The position numbers were made by a program, and so were the translations under genes. From UBA2093 sp040402055 (GTDB lineage: Bacteria; Actinomycetota; Acidimicrobiia; Acidimicrobiales; Ilumatobacteraceae): a stretch of 64,000 nt of DNA. The notes below the pieces were generated by a model that worked only from the letters and a program-made list of their open reading frames with translations, made no database searches and was not told where the DNA came from. Numbering within the stretch: the stretch's first letter is position 1; each line of letters begins with the position of its first letter. Shown one piece after another: positions 24,144 to 32,303 of the stretch. The stretch is from contig JBBANJ010000002.1 of NCBI GenBank assembly GCA_040402055.1, positions 1 through 64,000 on the forward strand. The letters are read 5' to 3'.

Positions 24144-25469
24144 ATGTCTGAACCCCGCACCATTGCCCCCGCTGAAGGAAAGCTCGGTGTTCTCACCGTT
24201 GGCCTCGGCGCAGTTGCATCCACTCTTATTGCAGGCGTCGAGCTCACAAAGCGCGGCCAAGGATCACCCATCGGGTCCATGACCCAAATGGGCACCATCC
24301 GCCTCGGCAAGCGCACCGAAAAGCGCACTCCCATTGTGAAGGACTTTGTCCCACTCGCAAAGCTTGACGACATTGTGTGGGGTGCTTGGGACGTATTCCC
24401 AGACGACGCATACGTTGCTGCATCACGCGCCGGAGTTCTTGAGCAAGGCAAGCACATTGAAGCAATCTCTGATGTATTGCGCGACATTCGCCCTATGAAG
24501 GCAGCGTTCATTCGCAAATATGCCCGCAACCTTGATGGTGAACACATCATGGACACACCAAGCCGTCGCGAAATGCTCAATAACATTCGCGCTGACATCA
24601 ACCGTTTCCGTGACGAAAAGAAGATCGATCGTTTGGTCATGATCTGGTGTGCAAGTACTGAGATCTACATCGAGCCAGGACCGCAGCACGCAACAGTTGA
24701 AGCCTTCGAAAAGGCAATCGACGCCAACGACGAAATGATTGCACCGTCAATGTTGTACGCATATGCAGCAATCCTTGAAAAGGTTCCATTTGCAAACGGT
24801 TCGCCAAACCTTGCTGTTGACATGCCATTCCTTCGTCAACTTGCAACAGAAACAAACGTTGCAATTTCTGGAAAAGACTTCAAGACCGGGCAAACACTCA
24901 TGAAAACAGTACTTGCTCCAATGTTGAAGGCTCGCCAACTAGGTCTTGCCGGTTGGTATAGCACAAACATTCTTGGTAACCGTGACGGTGAAGTGCTTGA
25001 TGCTCCTGAAAACTTCAAAACAAAAGAAGAATCAAAGCTTGGTGTGTTGGAAGACATTCTTGACCCAGCAAACAACCAAGAGCTCTACGGCAATGTGTTC
25101 CACAAAGTTAGTATCAACTACTACCCACCTCGTGGAGACAACAAAGAGGGCTGGGACAACATCGACATCTTTGGTTGGATGGGTTACCCCATGCAGATCA
25201 AGGTTGACTTCTTGTGCCGCGACTCGATCCTTGCTGCCCCACTTGCACTTGACCTCATCTTGTTCTCAGACCTCGCACAACGTGCAGGCCTTGGCGGTAT
25301 CCAGGAATGGTTGTCGTTCTATTACAAGAGCCCACAGGTTGCACCTGGCCTTCATGCCGAGCATGACTTGTTCGTACAGCTTGAAAAACTGCACAACACC
25401 TTGCGTTGGCTAATGAACGAAGACCAGATCACGCACCTTGGTCGCGAGTATTACGACGACGTTGATTAA
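24144..25469 (+). CDS. ino1: Inositol-3-phosphate synthase
   Basis: A 441-residue enzyme with an N-terminal NAD fold (GVLTVGLGAVASTLIAGVEL) and the central domain blocks GKDFKTGQTLMKTVLAPML and NILGNRDGEVLDAPENFKTKEESKLGVL. It isomerises glucose 6-phosphate to myo-inositol 3-phosphate, the entry to phosphatidylinositol and mycothiol. It is longer than the mycobacterial enzyme (about 370 residues). The window's MDMPI/DinB-fold proteins fit a mycothiol-using cell. Confidence 0.92.
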   Translation: MSEPRTIAPAEGKLGVLTVGLGAVASTLIAGVELTKRGQGSPIGSMTQMGTIRLGKRTEKRTPIVKDFVPLAKLDDIVWGAWDVFPDDAYVAASRAGVLEQGKHIEAISDVLRDIRPMKAAFIRKYARNLDGEHIMDTPSRREMLNNIRADINRFRDEKKIDRLVMIWCASTEIYIEPGPQHATVEAFEKAIDANDEMIAPSMLYAYAAILEKVPFANGSPNLAVDMPFLRQLATETNVAISGKDFKTGQTLMKTVLAPMLKARQLGLAGWYSTNILGNRDGEVLDAPENFKTKEESKLGVLEDILDPANNQELYGNVFHKVSINYYPPRGDNKEGWDNIDIFGWMGYPMQIKVDFLCRDSILAAPLALDLILFSDLAQRAGLGGIQEWLSFYYKSPQVAPGLHAEHDLFVQLEKLHNTLRWLMNEDQITHLGREYYDDVD

Positions 25470-25475
25470 TCAACA

Positions 25476-25832
25476 ATGAGTCGTACAGCGCTACGGGCAT
25501 TTTTATTCGACGCGTTATGCGTTCTGCTGATGGTTGCCATTGGTACGCGTAATCACAAAACAGATACCGGCATAAGCGGCATCTTGTTTGTTGCTGCACC
25601 GTTCTGGATTGCAATGTCGCTTGCTCATCTTGCGCCGCTTTTGCAGCGCAAGAACCGCAAAGAGCCAAACACCTACGTGGTGTGGGGATACACAGTGGTT
25701 ATGGGCATGTTGCTACGCAACATGGTTTTTAATCGCGGCACCGCCGTTGCATTCATCATTGTCGCCACGGTCTTCCTAGGAATCACCATGTTTGGTTGGC
25801 GTGCACTGGTTACACGCCGCGCAACTACGTAG
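25476..25832 (+). CDS. DUF3054 membrane protein
   Basis: A 118-residue protein with four hydrophobic segments and the DUF3054 landmarks FDALCVLLMVAIGTRNH and VWGYTVVMGMLLRN. Function unknown; it is common in Actinobacteria. It lies 6 bases after ino1 and is probably co-transcribed. Its last 8 bases overlap the convergent gene's 3' end. Confidence 0.8.
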   Translation: MSRTALRAFLFDALCVLLMVAIGTRNHKTDTGISGILFVAAPFWIAMSLAHLAPLLQRKNRKEPNTYVVWGYTVVMGMLLRNMVFNRGTAVAFIIVATVFLGITMFGWRALVTRRATT

Positions 25833-27033
25833 TTGTTGCAAACAAACCGAGATAGCTATCCAGGCCTTCACAGCGCTTGATTGCTTGCTCGATAAATGCA
25901 ACATCGCGTGCAAACGTACCCTTTGGGCCGAAAATAGCGGAATCAACTACTACATAAACACTGCCCTCTTTGATCACAAGTTTTGCGTTTGCCAGTTCTG
26001 CATTAAGTTGCAACAACTCCATCATCGTGTCTTCTGACAAGGAAGTGGTGCGAGCAACCGGAGATGAGAAACGGACAAATTCCGGGGCGTCATTCAAAGA
26101 CTCAAAGATTTGTGCCGTGATCACTGTTGTTCCAGAAACATACGACTCCGACTCCTGAGTCAGCGGCACATTTTTCTCGACGGGTGAATACCCGGCCTCT
26201 GAAAAATGACCCGACAAGAAAGTCTTCCAACGAACCATCGGTTCGAAACAAGCAGGGACTCCAAAACCCCAGTCGTCTCCGGTGATATACAACGCTTCCG
26301 GATTCGCTCCGACAATGTGCACCGAAATGTCTCCGCCTTCAGGAGTTAAGTTCATTGACGCCCACAGAAGTGGCCCGAACACAGTGACAATGGCTGATCC
26401 GACTGTTTCAGCGCGCATTGCACCAGATGATGGCGATTTATTCCAACGCGACCAATCTGACGTGTGATGCACCCATCCGTCTCCCACTTCGAAAGTGGTG
26501 AACGCAGGCATAAACGGATTCTCGGCTGGAAGCGCTTGTAGTGAAGAGAAATATGACTGAGTCACACGATGAAACATGTCAGCCGGCAATGTTGCAGTGC
26601 ATGTTCCCGTATTCTCTGTTTCAGCTGGCAACATTCCGACGATGTCAACATCAGCGTCAAACTCCTGTACTTGATCAAGGCAGATGTATTCGTCACCTGC
26701 ACGAGCGATGAAGACGTTTTCCGTTTCATTGAATGTGATTACTACCTGGCCGTATGCCAACGCAAGGTCGTGCATAGTGTCCAGAAAGATTTCTGGAATA
26801 GGCACTTGCTCTTTCGGATCTGTTACATCACCTGCAGCGTCGACCCATGAGTGGATGAGATATCCCTTCGTAAACCAGCGGCGAGTAGCAGGCCCAATTG
26901 ATTGGACCCACACCACAGATGAATCGTTCGTGTTCATAGGTGACTGCATTGCCATGACACGTTCGAGTTGGCGTGGAGAAATGCTCATCGACCAGTTCTC
27001 AAGGCCTTCGTTAAAGAATGTTTGCAAGTTCAT
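25825..27033 (-). CDS. Conserved hypothetical protein with YbjN-like C-terminal segment
   Basis: A 402-residue soluble protein with no signal peptide or membrane segment. The C-terminal 90 residues (FVRFSSPVARTTSLSEDTMMELLQLNAELANAKLVIKEGSVYVVVD, read in blocks) resemble the YbjN/type III-chaperone-like fold. A similar beta pattern in the middle may be a second copy. I do not recognise the N-terminal 130 residues. It overlaps neither neighbour's coding signal and abuts the 132-residue gene upstream, so the two probably form an operon. Function unknown. Confidence 0.65.
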   Translation of the reverse strand: MNLQTFFNEGLENWSMSISPRQLERVMAMQSPMNTNDSSVVWVQSIGPATRRWFTKGYLIHSWVDAAGDVTDPKEQVPIPEIFLDTMHDLALAYGQVVITFNETENVFIARAGDEYICLDQVQEFDADVDIVGMLPAETENTGTCTATLPADMFHRVTQSYFSSLQALPAENPFMPAFTTFEVGDGWVHHTSDWSRWNKSPSSGAMRAETVGSAIVTVFGPLLWASMNLTPEGGDISVHIVGANPEALYITGDDWGFGVPACFEPMVRWKTFLSGHFSEAGYSPVEKNVPLTQESESYVSGTTVITAQIFESLNDAPEFVRFSSPVARTTSLSEDTMMELLQLNAELANAKLVIKEGSVYVVVDSAIFGPKGTFARDVAFIEQAIKRCEGLDSYLGLFATTT

Positions 27034-27432
27034 TTACTGTCCCTTCCGTGCACGGCGACGAATCAAATGAGGAGATGACTTCATCTGCAATTGCGTAAAC
27101 AATGTTGGAACGTATTCCAATGCCTTCTTATACGACGGAACTTTTGTACGAACGTCTGCAGTATCAATGAGACGCTCAATTTCTTGCATTGCTGTAGTGA
27201 GGCGAAACGCATCAACAAGTGTGAGGTGAAATGCAACTTCACCGTCATTGTTCAATGTGAGCCACTTACCATCGTCTGTAGTTGGACAAGCGCCAAGCAG
27301 ATCTGTGAAGTGACGATTGAAATCGCGAACAATGGGTTCGCTAGACGTGATTGCTTTTTCAATAGCTGCGAATGAAGTGTCAAATTCATTCGGATCGAAA
27401 CCCTCGAAAGGGTCGTTGGTGGGTGATGACAT
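27034..27432 (-). CDS. Hypothetical protein, 132 residues
   Basis: Not recognised. The first 20 residues are acidic and disordered-looking (DPFEGFDPNEFDTSF). The middle is helical, with a pattern like LTLVDAFRLTTAMQEIERLID, and the tail is strongly basic (RRRARKGQ). AGGAG eight bases before the ATG supports the start. It is followed directly by the 402-residue gene (stop and start abut), which suggests a stable functional pair. Confidence 0.6.
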   Translation of the reverse strand: MSSPTNDPFEGFDPNEFDTSFAAIEKAITSSEPIVRDFNRHFTDLLGACPTTDDGKWLTLNNDGEVAFHLTLVDAFRLTTAMQEIERLIDTADVRTKVPSYKKALEYVPTLFTQLQMKSSPHLIRRRARKGQ

Positions 27433-27562
27433 GCGGATGCTCCTTAGTGAACGGCGGTTTGGTTACAAAAATCAAGATCTAAAGTTCTGGCAGGCTGGTA
27501 CCTGCTGAGAGTTAGATCTGACTTATTTCGTGCCGTCTTCGGAACATTCGGTCTCCCATCGA

Positions 27563-27599
27563 AAAGTGTCTGAGACGTTGAGTCTCAGGGGATCACTTT
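27563..27599. other. Two-tier stem-loop downstream of ilvD
   Basis: AAAGTG/CACTTT (6 bp) encloses CTGAGAC/GTCTCAG (7 bp) with a GTTGA loop. The 215-base gap 27433-27647 holds this and the GC hairpin at 27617-27647 and no gene. It may assist ilvD termination or lie in the leader of the 132-residue gene. Confidence 0.5.
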
Positions 27600-27616
27600 C
27601 CCATATGGGTGTGTCG

Positions 27617-27647
27617 TCCTAGGGGTAGGGGGTCCCCTCCCCGAGGA
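27617..27647 (-). terminator. GC-rich hairpin after the ilvD stop
   Basis: TCCT/AGGA outside and two GGGG/CCCC blocks inside form a long hairpin directly next to the ilvD stop codon. There is no U-tract, so it would be an atypical intrinsic terminator or a 3'-end stabiliser. Confidence 0.5.
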
Positions 27648-29360
27648 CTACGTCGTGGGGTTTGTGATGGCACCGGTTTCGGCACCTTGAACGAGCTTTG
27701 CGAACTTTGCCAGTACACCAGTTGTATAACGAGGAGGGTTAGGAACCCAGCCCTTACGACGCTTTTTCAGCTCTTTTTCGCTGACCAGAAGGTCAAGAGA
27801 TTTTGTTGGCACGTCAACACGAATCAAGTCACCTTCGCGTACAAACGCGATTGGGCCGCCGTCAGTTGCTTCAGGCGCAACGTGTCCGATGCAGAAGCCC
27901 CATGTGCCGCCAGAAAAACGGCCATCAGTAATAAGCGCCACTGTTGAACCAAGACCCGCACCTTTGAGGGCCCCTGTAATTGCAAGCATTTCGCGCATAC
28001 CTGGGCCGCCCTTCGGTCCTTCGTAACGGATCACGATGACGTCACCATGATTAATGGTGCCTGTCATGATTGCGTTCATTGCACCGTCTTCGCCGTCGAA
28101 CACGCGAGCCGGGCCTTCGAATTGCATTTGCTCTTTGCTGAGGCCAGCGACTTTGACAACTGAACCCTTCGGTGCAAGTGAGCCAGTGAGGATGTTGATT
28201 CCACCTTCAGTGTGAATTGGGTTACTGAGCGGATGAATGACATCGCCGTCTGGTGCAGGTGGATTGATCTCCGCCAAGTTCTCAGCCATGGTCTTTCCGG
28301 TGCATGTCATGACGTCGCCGTGCAACAAACCTGCATCGAGAAGGTGCTTCATAAGTACAGGTACGCCTCCAATGCGGTGAATGTCTGACATGTGGTACTT
28401 GCCGCCTGGCTTCGTGTCCGCAATATGTGGCACTTTGTCTGCGATTCTGTTGAAGTCGTCAAGATCAAGTGCTACGCCTGCTTCGTTAGCAATTGCAAGA
28501 AGATGCAGTACGGCATTGGTGCTTCCACCGAATGCGTTTGTCACGGCAATGGCATTTTCAAATGCCTTCTTTGTCATGATGTCGCGAGGACGAATGCCAA
28601 GGCGCAGCATGTTTACAACTGCTTCGCCAGCACGATGAGCATCACTTTCACGGCTCGTATCAATTGCAGGCGCTGATGCACTTCCGGGAAGACTCATACC
28701 CATTGCTTCAGCAATCGAGGACATGGTGTTAGCTGTAAACATTCCACCGCATGCACCTTCACCAGGGCATGCAGCTTTTTCAATGTCCGCTAGTTCACCT
28801 TCAGTGATGGTTCCGGCAGCACATGCACCTACTGCTTCAAACACGGTGGTGATGTCAATGTTGTTGCCCTTGTATACACCGGGCATTGTTGATCCGTTGT
28901 AGACAAAAACACTGGCAAGGTTCAGACGGGCTGCTGCCATGAGCATTGCGGGAATGCTCTTGTCGCAACCAGCAAGACCAACAAAGCCGTCGAAACGTTC
29001 TCCATGAACAACAGTTTCAACACTGTCTGTAATGACTTCACGCGATACAAGGGATGCGCGCATCCCCTCATGGCCCATGCTGATTCCGTCAGACACTGTG
29101 ATTGTGCCGAACTCCATTGGCACTCCGCCACCAGCACGCACTCCAGCTTTTGCATGTTCACTAAGACGGCGCAACGACATATTGCAGGGTGTGATTTCGT
29201 TCCACGCAGATGCGATACCGATTTGAGGCTTTACCCAGTCGTCATCGCCAAGGCCAACAGCGCGCAACATGGCACGCGCTGCAGCTTTTTGAATGCCGTC
29301 AGTGACGTCACGGCTGCGAGGTTTGATATCGATGGGGGTTCCGTCTGAGTTCAATGACAT
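27648..29360 (-). CDS. ilvD: Dihydroxy-acid dehydratase
   Basis: A 570-residue IlvD/Edd enzyme. Fe-S ligands lie in GLAGCDKSIPAMLMA and CPGEGACGGMFTANTMSS; the C-terminal domain has ITDGRFSGGTWGFCIGHVAPEA. It dehydrates dihydroxy acids to the oxo acids of Val and Ile. It is separated from ilvBNC by about 5 kb. TACGGT at 29367-29372 lies 6 bases before the ATG, so it has its own, probably leaderless, promoter. Confidence 0.96.
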   Translation of the reverse strand: MSLNSDGTPIDIKPRSRDVTDGIQKAAARAMLRAVGLGDDDWVKPQIGIASAWNEITPCNMSLRRLSEHAKAGVRAGGGVPMEFGTITVSDGISMGHEGMRASLVSREVITDSVETVVHGERFDGFVGLAGCDKSIPAMLMAAARLNLASVFVYNGSTMPGVYKGNNIDITTVFEAVGACAAGTITEGELADIEKAACPGEGACGGMFTANTMSSIAEAMGMSLPGSASAPAIDTSRESDAHRAGEAVVNMLRLGIRPRDIMTKKAFENAIAVTNAFGGSTNAVLHLLAIANEAGVALDLDDFNRIADKVPHIADTKPGGKYHMSDIHRIGGVPVLMKHLLDAGLLHGDVMTCTGKTMAENLAEINPPAPDGDVIHPLSNPIHTEGGINILTGSLAPKGSVVKVAGLSKEQMQFEGPARVFDGEDGAMNAIMTGTINHGDVIVIRYEGPKGGPGMREMLAITGALKGAGLGSTVALITDGRFSGGTWGFCIGHVAPEATDGGPIAFVREGDLIRVDVPTKSLDLLVSEKELKKRRKGWVPNPPRYTTGVLAKFAKLVQGAETGAITNPTT

Positions 29361-29366
29361 GACTCA

Positions 29367-29372
29367 ACCGTA
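29367..29372 (-). promoter_or_regulatory. Putative leaderless -10 (TACGGT)
   Basis: TACGGT on the minus strand lies 6 bases before the ilvD ATG at 29360. Confidence 0.45.
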
Positions 29373-29381
29373 ATGGCTGGG

Positions 29382-30185
29382 CTACGACTTCTTGGAAGTT
29401 CGTAGAAAGAGCCAACCAACTGGCAACAAATATGCGAAATAGGTAATGACTCGTATGTTCTCTGCCGCGTAATGCCAACCAAAGAAGCCCTTCATGAAGT
29501 CATAGAAAGTGCCCTCGGCCCAAATACCTGACTTGATGTCCCACGCTGATGAGACCAGCCAGCCGTCTTCAAAGCCGAGCAATTCACGGTACTCATGGAA
29601 GAACTTGCCGAAGAGGCCGGCAGCAAACAAGAGGAGCAGTGAACCGGTAACACGAAAGAAAAGACCGAGATTTAACTTGTTGCCACCAACGTAGACAAGG
29701 CGTCCTAAGAATGCGGCGACGATGAGACCTGCAAGGCCACCAATCACCACACTGGCTCCACTTGTTGATGATGTTTCAGCTGACAGCAAGAACAAAACGG
29801 TTTCGAAGCCTTCGCGCAAAACAGCAACAAACGCAATGATCATTAATGCTCGTGTTGTTGTTGCAGCATCCACTTGACCGCGTAATTCAGCACCCAAGTT
29901 GCGCGCGTTACGACCCATCCAGAAAATCATCCATGTAAGAACAGATGCAGCAACAATGGCGATAGTTCCTTCAATGAACTGTTCTGATTTGCCTTCGAAT
30001 TCACCAACAAAAATGTTGAAAGCGATTCCGCTAATCAGACATAGCACCGCTGCAGCTGCTGACCCACGCCACACGGCAGGAATGTCAGCCTTACGTTCGC
30101 ACTTCACGAGATACGACACCAAGATGGCGAGTACTAGCGAGACCTCGAGGCCTTCGCGCAGTGTGATGAGAAAGCTTGCGCCCAT
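29382..30185 (-). CDS. FTR1-family iron permease
   Basis: A 267-residue polytopic protein of the FTR1/EfeU family with about seven membrane segments. The two iron-binding motifs are LREGLEVSLVL (helix 1) and LREGFETVLFLL (helix 4). It imports iron across the membrane. EfeU-type permeases usually act with an oxidase or EfeO/EfeB partner, and none is adjacent here. AGGAG five bases before the ATG supports the start. A DtxR/IdeR-like box lies 17 bases upstream, so iron repression is likely. Confidence 0.92.
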   Translation of the reverse strand: MGASFLITLREGLEVSLVLAILVSYLVKCERKADIPAVWRGSAAAAVLCLISGIAFNIFVGEFEGKSEQFIEGTIAIVAASVLTWMIFWMGRNARNLGAELRGQVDAATTTRALMIIAFVAVLREGFETVLFLLSAETSSTSGASVVIGGLAGLIVAAFLGRLVYVGGNKLNLGLFFRVTGSLLLLFAAGLFGKFFHEYRELLGFEDGWLVSSAWDIKSGIWAEGTFYDFMKGFFGWHYAAENIRVITYFAYLLPVGWLFLRTSKKS

Positions 30186-30201
30186 GGGAACTCCTATGTA
30201 G

Positions 30202-30230
30202 TTAGGTATGCCTAATGTTAGGATTGCCTA
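30202..30230 (-). promoter_or_regulatory. DtxR/IdeR-like iron box
   Basis: The 19 bases 30202-30220 (TTAGGTATGCCTAATGTTA) match the IdeR consensus TWAGGTWAGSCTWACCTWA at 16 of 19 positions. An overlapping second match on the opposite strand (30212-30230) scores 15 of 19. Two overlapping half-offset sites are typical of two DtxR dimers on opposite faces. Confidence 0.7.
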
Positions 30231-30268
30231 TCACGGAAAGCAACTCCGAGTAAGGAATTCCTTTTAGC

Positions 30269-31525
30269 CTACTTGCGGTCTTGTGAAGATGTGAATCCAA
30301 ACAGGTTGCTGGCTACTTTGCGCATCTGAATCTCCTCAGACCCTTCTGTAATGCGGTACCGGCGGTGGTGGCGGTAAATGTGCTCGAACGGCATATGACG
30401 GCTGTAGCCGACTCCCCCGCAGGTCTGCATGGCCCGGTCGGCTGCGTCGCAGGCCAAACGGTTCGCCCGGTAGTTACACATGGCGACAAGGTGTGTGACT
30501 TCCATGTGATGTTTCTGGTCGAGCATGGTTGCTGTGTAACGGATGAGTTGACGCAACATTGCTGCTTCGGTGTGCAGCTCAACGAGTGGAAATTGAATGC
30601 CTTGATTCACACTGAGTTTTTTACCCCACGTGATTCGCTCGTTCGAATACTTCACTGCTTCGTTAATGCAATATTGCGCAGCACCTAATGACGATGCAGC
30701 TTGACGAATTCTGTTTTCATGCACGAAGTGTTGTGCGAGTTCAAGACCCATTTCTGCAGGTCCGAATAATGCTTCAGGACCAACGCGAACATCAGTGAGG
30801 CTGACTTCAGCATGATCTGTTGGCATGTTGAATGTCCACCAGAAGAATTCAACTTTGAATCCAGGCGCATCTGTAGGAACTAGGAATGCGCTGATTCCCT
30901 TTGGGTCGCCATGTTTTCCGCTGGTGCGCGCAAAAATGATGTCGTGTGTTGCGTGGTGAAGACCGCTGTTCCAACGCTTCATTCCGCTAATCACCCATTC
31001 ATCTCCGTCACGATATGCAGTGGTTTCGAGGTACGTGGCATCGCTGCCATGGTTGGGTTCCGTTAGACCGAATGCAAGACGCTTGGTGCCATCTAAAAAG
31101 CCAGGCATCCATTCTTTCTTCTGTTCTTCGGTACCGAAATCACGCATCATCAACACTGTGGGAAAGTTGCCAACAATACTTGATTCGTTTTGTAGGTCAT
31201 TGTGAAGGCCAAGACCTTTTGCAGCTAGATGCTCGCGAATAATCGCCATCTTGATGTTGCTTGCACCCTTGCCGCCGAACTCAACGGGCAATGCAAGGCG
31301 AAGCCAACCGCCAACATCTGCACGCCTGCGCATTTCGCGCAATAATGCTTCCCAATCTGCGCGAGGAACGCCATCATTTTCGAAATCAGTACGTGCCCAC
31401 TCACGGCGATGATCAAAGAATCGTTCGTTGTCATCTTGCGCTTGTAATGGCTTGATCTCTTTTTCAATGAACGCATCAAGTGCGTCGAGAGTGTCTTGAA
31501 TGTCGTCGGGAATAGCAAAGTCCAT
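30269..31525 (-). CDS. Acyl-CoA dehydrogenase
   Basis: A 418-residue flavoenzyme. LAFGLTEPNHGSDATYLETTA is the FAD/substrate segment, and QTCGGVGYSRHMPFEHIYRHHRRYRITEGSEEI, read in blocks, is the C-terminal active-site region. It oxidises acyl-CoA to enoyl-CoA with electrons to ETF; chain length is not predictable. The N-terminal helix is long and acidic. TATTCT at 31532-31537 lies 6 bases before the ATG. The gene is divergent from the lipoprotein cluster. Confidence 0.9.
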   Translation of the reverse strand: MDFAIPDDIQDTLDALDAFIEKEIKPLQAQDDNERFFDHRREWARTDFENDGVPRADWEALLREMRRRADVGGWLRLALPVEFGGKGASNIKMAIIREHLAAKGLGLHNDLQNESSIVGNFPTVLMMRDFGTEEQKKEWMPGFLDGTKRLAFGLTEPNHGSDATYLETTAYRDGDEWVISGMKRWNSGLHHATHDIIFARTSGKHGDPKGISAFLVPTDAPGFKVEFFWWTFNMPTDHAEVSLTDVRVGPEALFGPAEMGLELAQHFVHENRIRQAASSLGAAQYCINEAVKYSNERITWGKKLSVNQGIQFPLVELHTEAAMLRQLIRYTATMLDQKHHMEVTHLVAMCNYRANRLACDAADRAMQTCGGVGYSRHMPFEHIYRHHRRYRITEGSEEIQMRKVASNLFGFTSSQDRK

Positions 31526-31531
31526 GAGCGA

Positions 31532-31537
31532 AGAATA
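31532..31537 (-). promoter_or_regulatory. Putative leaderless -10 (TATTCT)
   Basis: TATTCT on the minus strand lies 6 bases before the acyl-CoA dehydrogenase ATG at 31525. Confidence 0.45.
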
Positions 31538-31630
31538 CGCCCCATTCTTGCTTCGGCCGTCAGTGGACTTTCGGTTACATTCTTCACTTCTTCTTAACCA
31601 TTAAAACCACCCAATGCAGTGGAACGTCCG

Positions 31631-31636
31631 TATTCT
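31631..31636 (+). promoter_or_regulatory. Putative leaderless -10 (TATTCT)
   Basis: TATTCT lies 7 bases before the PEBP lipoprotein ATG at 31644 and supports that start. Confidence 0.45.
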
Positions 31637-31643
31637 CTTCTTC

Positions 31644-32303
31644 ATGAAACGACGAATTATCACTTCACTGACTTGGATGATTCTTATAACGGCTGGGTGT
31701 TCTGCACAGGCGAACAACGATTCTGCGGCAACTACATCAGTTGCCCCTAGTTCAACTGCTGCAACTATGGAACCCACCACAACAGTTGCTGCCACGACTC
31801 TCTCCACAGTTGCCGCTGTCACTACTACGGCTGTTTCTACAGCGAAATCTTCATTCACTCTCACTAGCCCCGACATGGTGTCTGGCGGTGCCATGCCAGT
31901 TGCATTCACCTGCGACGGGCAATCGCAAAGTCCATCGTTATCATGGACAAACGGCCCCACAGGCACCGTGGGGTATGCAATCGCCATGCATCACATTCCG
32001 GGCCCCGGAGATACACATTGGTATTGGGTGGTCTACAACATTCCTGCAACAACTACAAAGGTGGTTGCAGGCGGGGTTGCACCAGGAACGCTTGGCACAA
32101 ACAGTGTGAACAACCAACTTGCCTATGCACCACCATGCTCTAAAGGGCCAGGCATAAAGACGTATACCTACACAGCTTATGCACTTTCTGCAGCACCAAG
32201 TTTTACTGCTGGAACCAAGGTGTCACGCGACGTGCTCCTTGCGGCAATTAGCAACATCACATTGGCAAGTTCTTCTCTCGACGTTACATACGACAGGTCA
32301 TAA
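31644..32303 (+). CDS. YbhB/YbcL-type PEBP lipoprotein
   Basis: A 219-residue lipoprotein. The signal peptide ends in the lipobox ITAGC, and an about 50-residue Ala/Thr/Ser linker follows. The rest is a phosphatidylethanolamine-binding/Raf kinase inhibitor-like fold (DMVSGGAMPVAFTCDGQSQSPSLSW, PGDTHWYWVVYNIPA, CSKGPGIKTYTYTAYALS, read in blocks). Bacterial members bind small anionic ligands; the role is unclear. The start at 31644 rather than 31614 is set by the signal peptide and the -10. It abuts the YHYH gene. Confidence 0.85.
   Translation: MKRRIITSLTWMILITAGCSAQANNDSAATTSVAPSSTAATMEPTTTVAATTLSTVAAVTTTAVSTAKSSFTLTSPDMVSGGAMPVAFTCDGQSQSPSLSWTNGPTGTVGYAIAMHHIPGPGDTHWYWVVYNIPATTTKVVAGGVAPGTLGTNSVNNQLAYAPPCSKGPGIKTYTYTAYALSAAPSFTAGTKVSRDVLLAAISNITLASSSLDVTYDRS

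Noticed and set aside
25825..27033. Type III secretion chaperone
   Set aside because: The YbjN-like segment only resembles that fold. YbjN-type proteins occur widely in bacteria without type III secretion, and no secretion genes are near.
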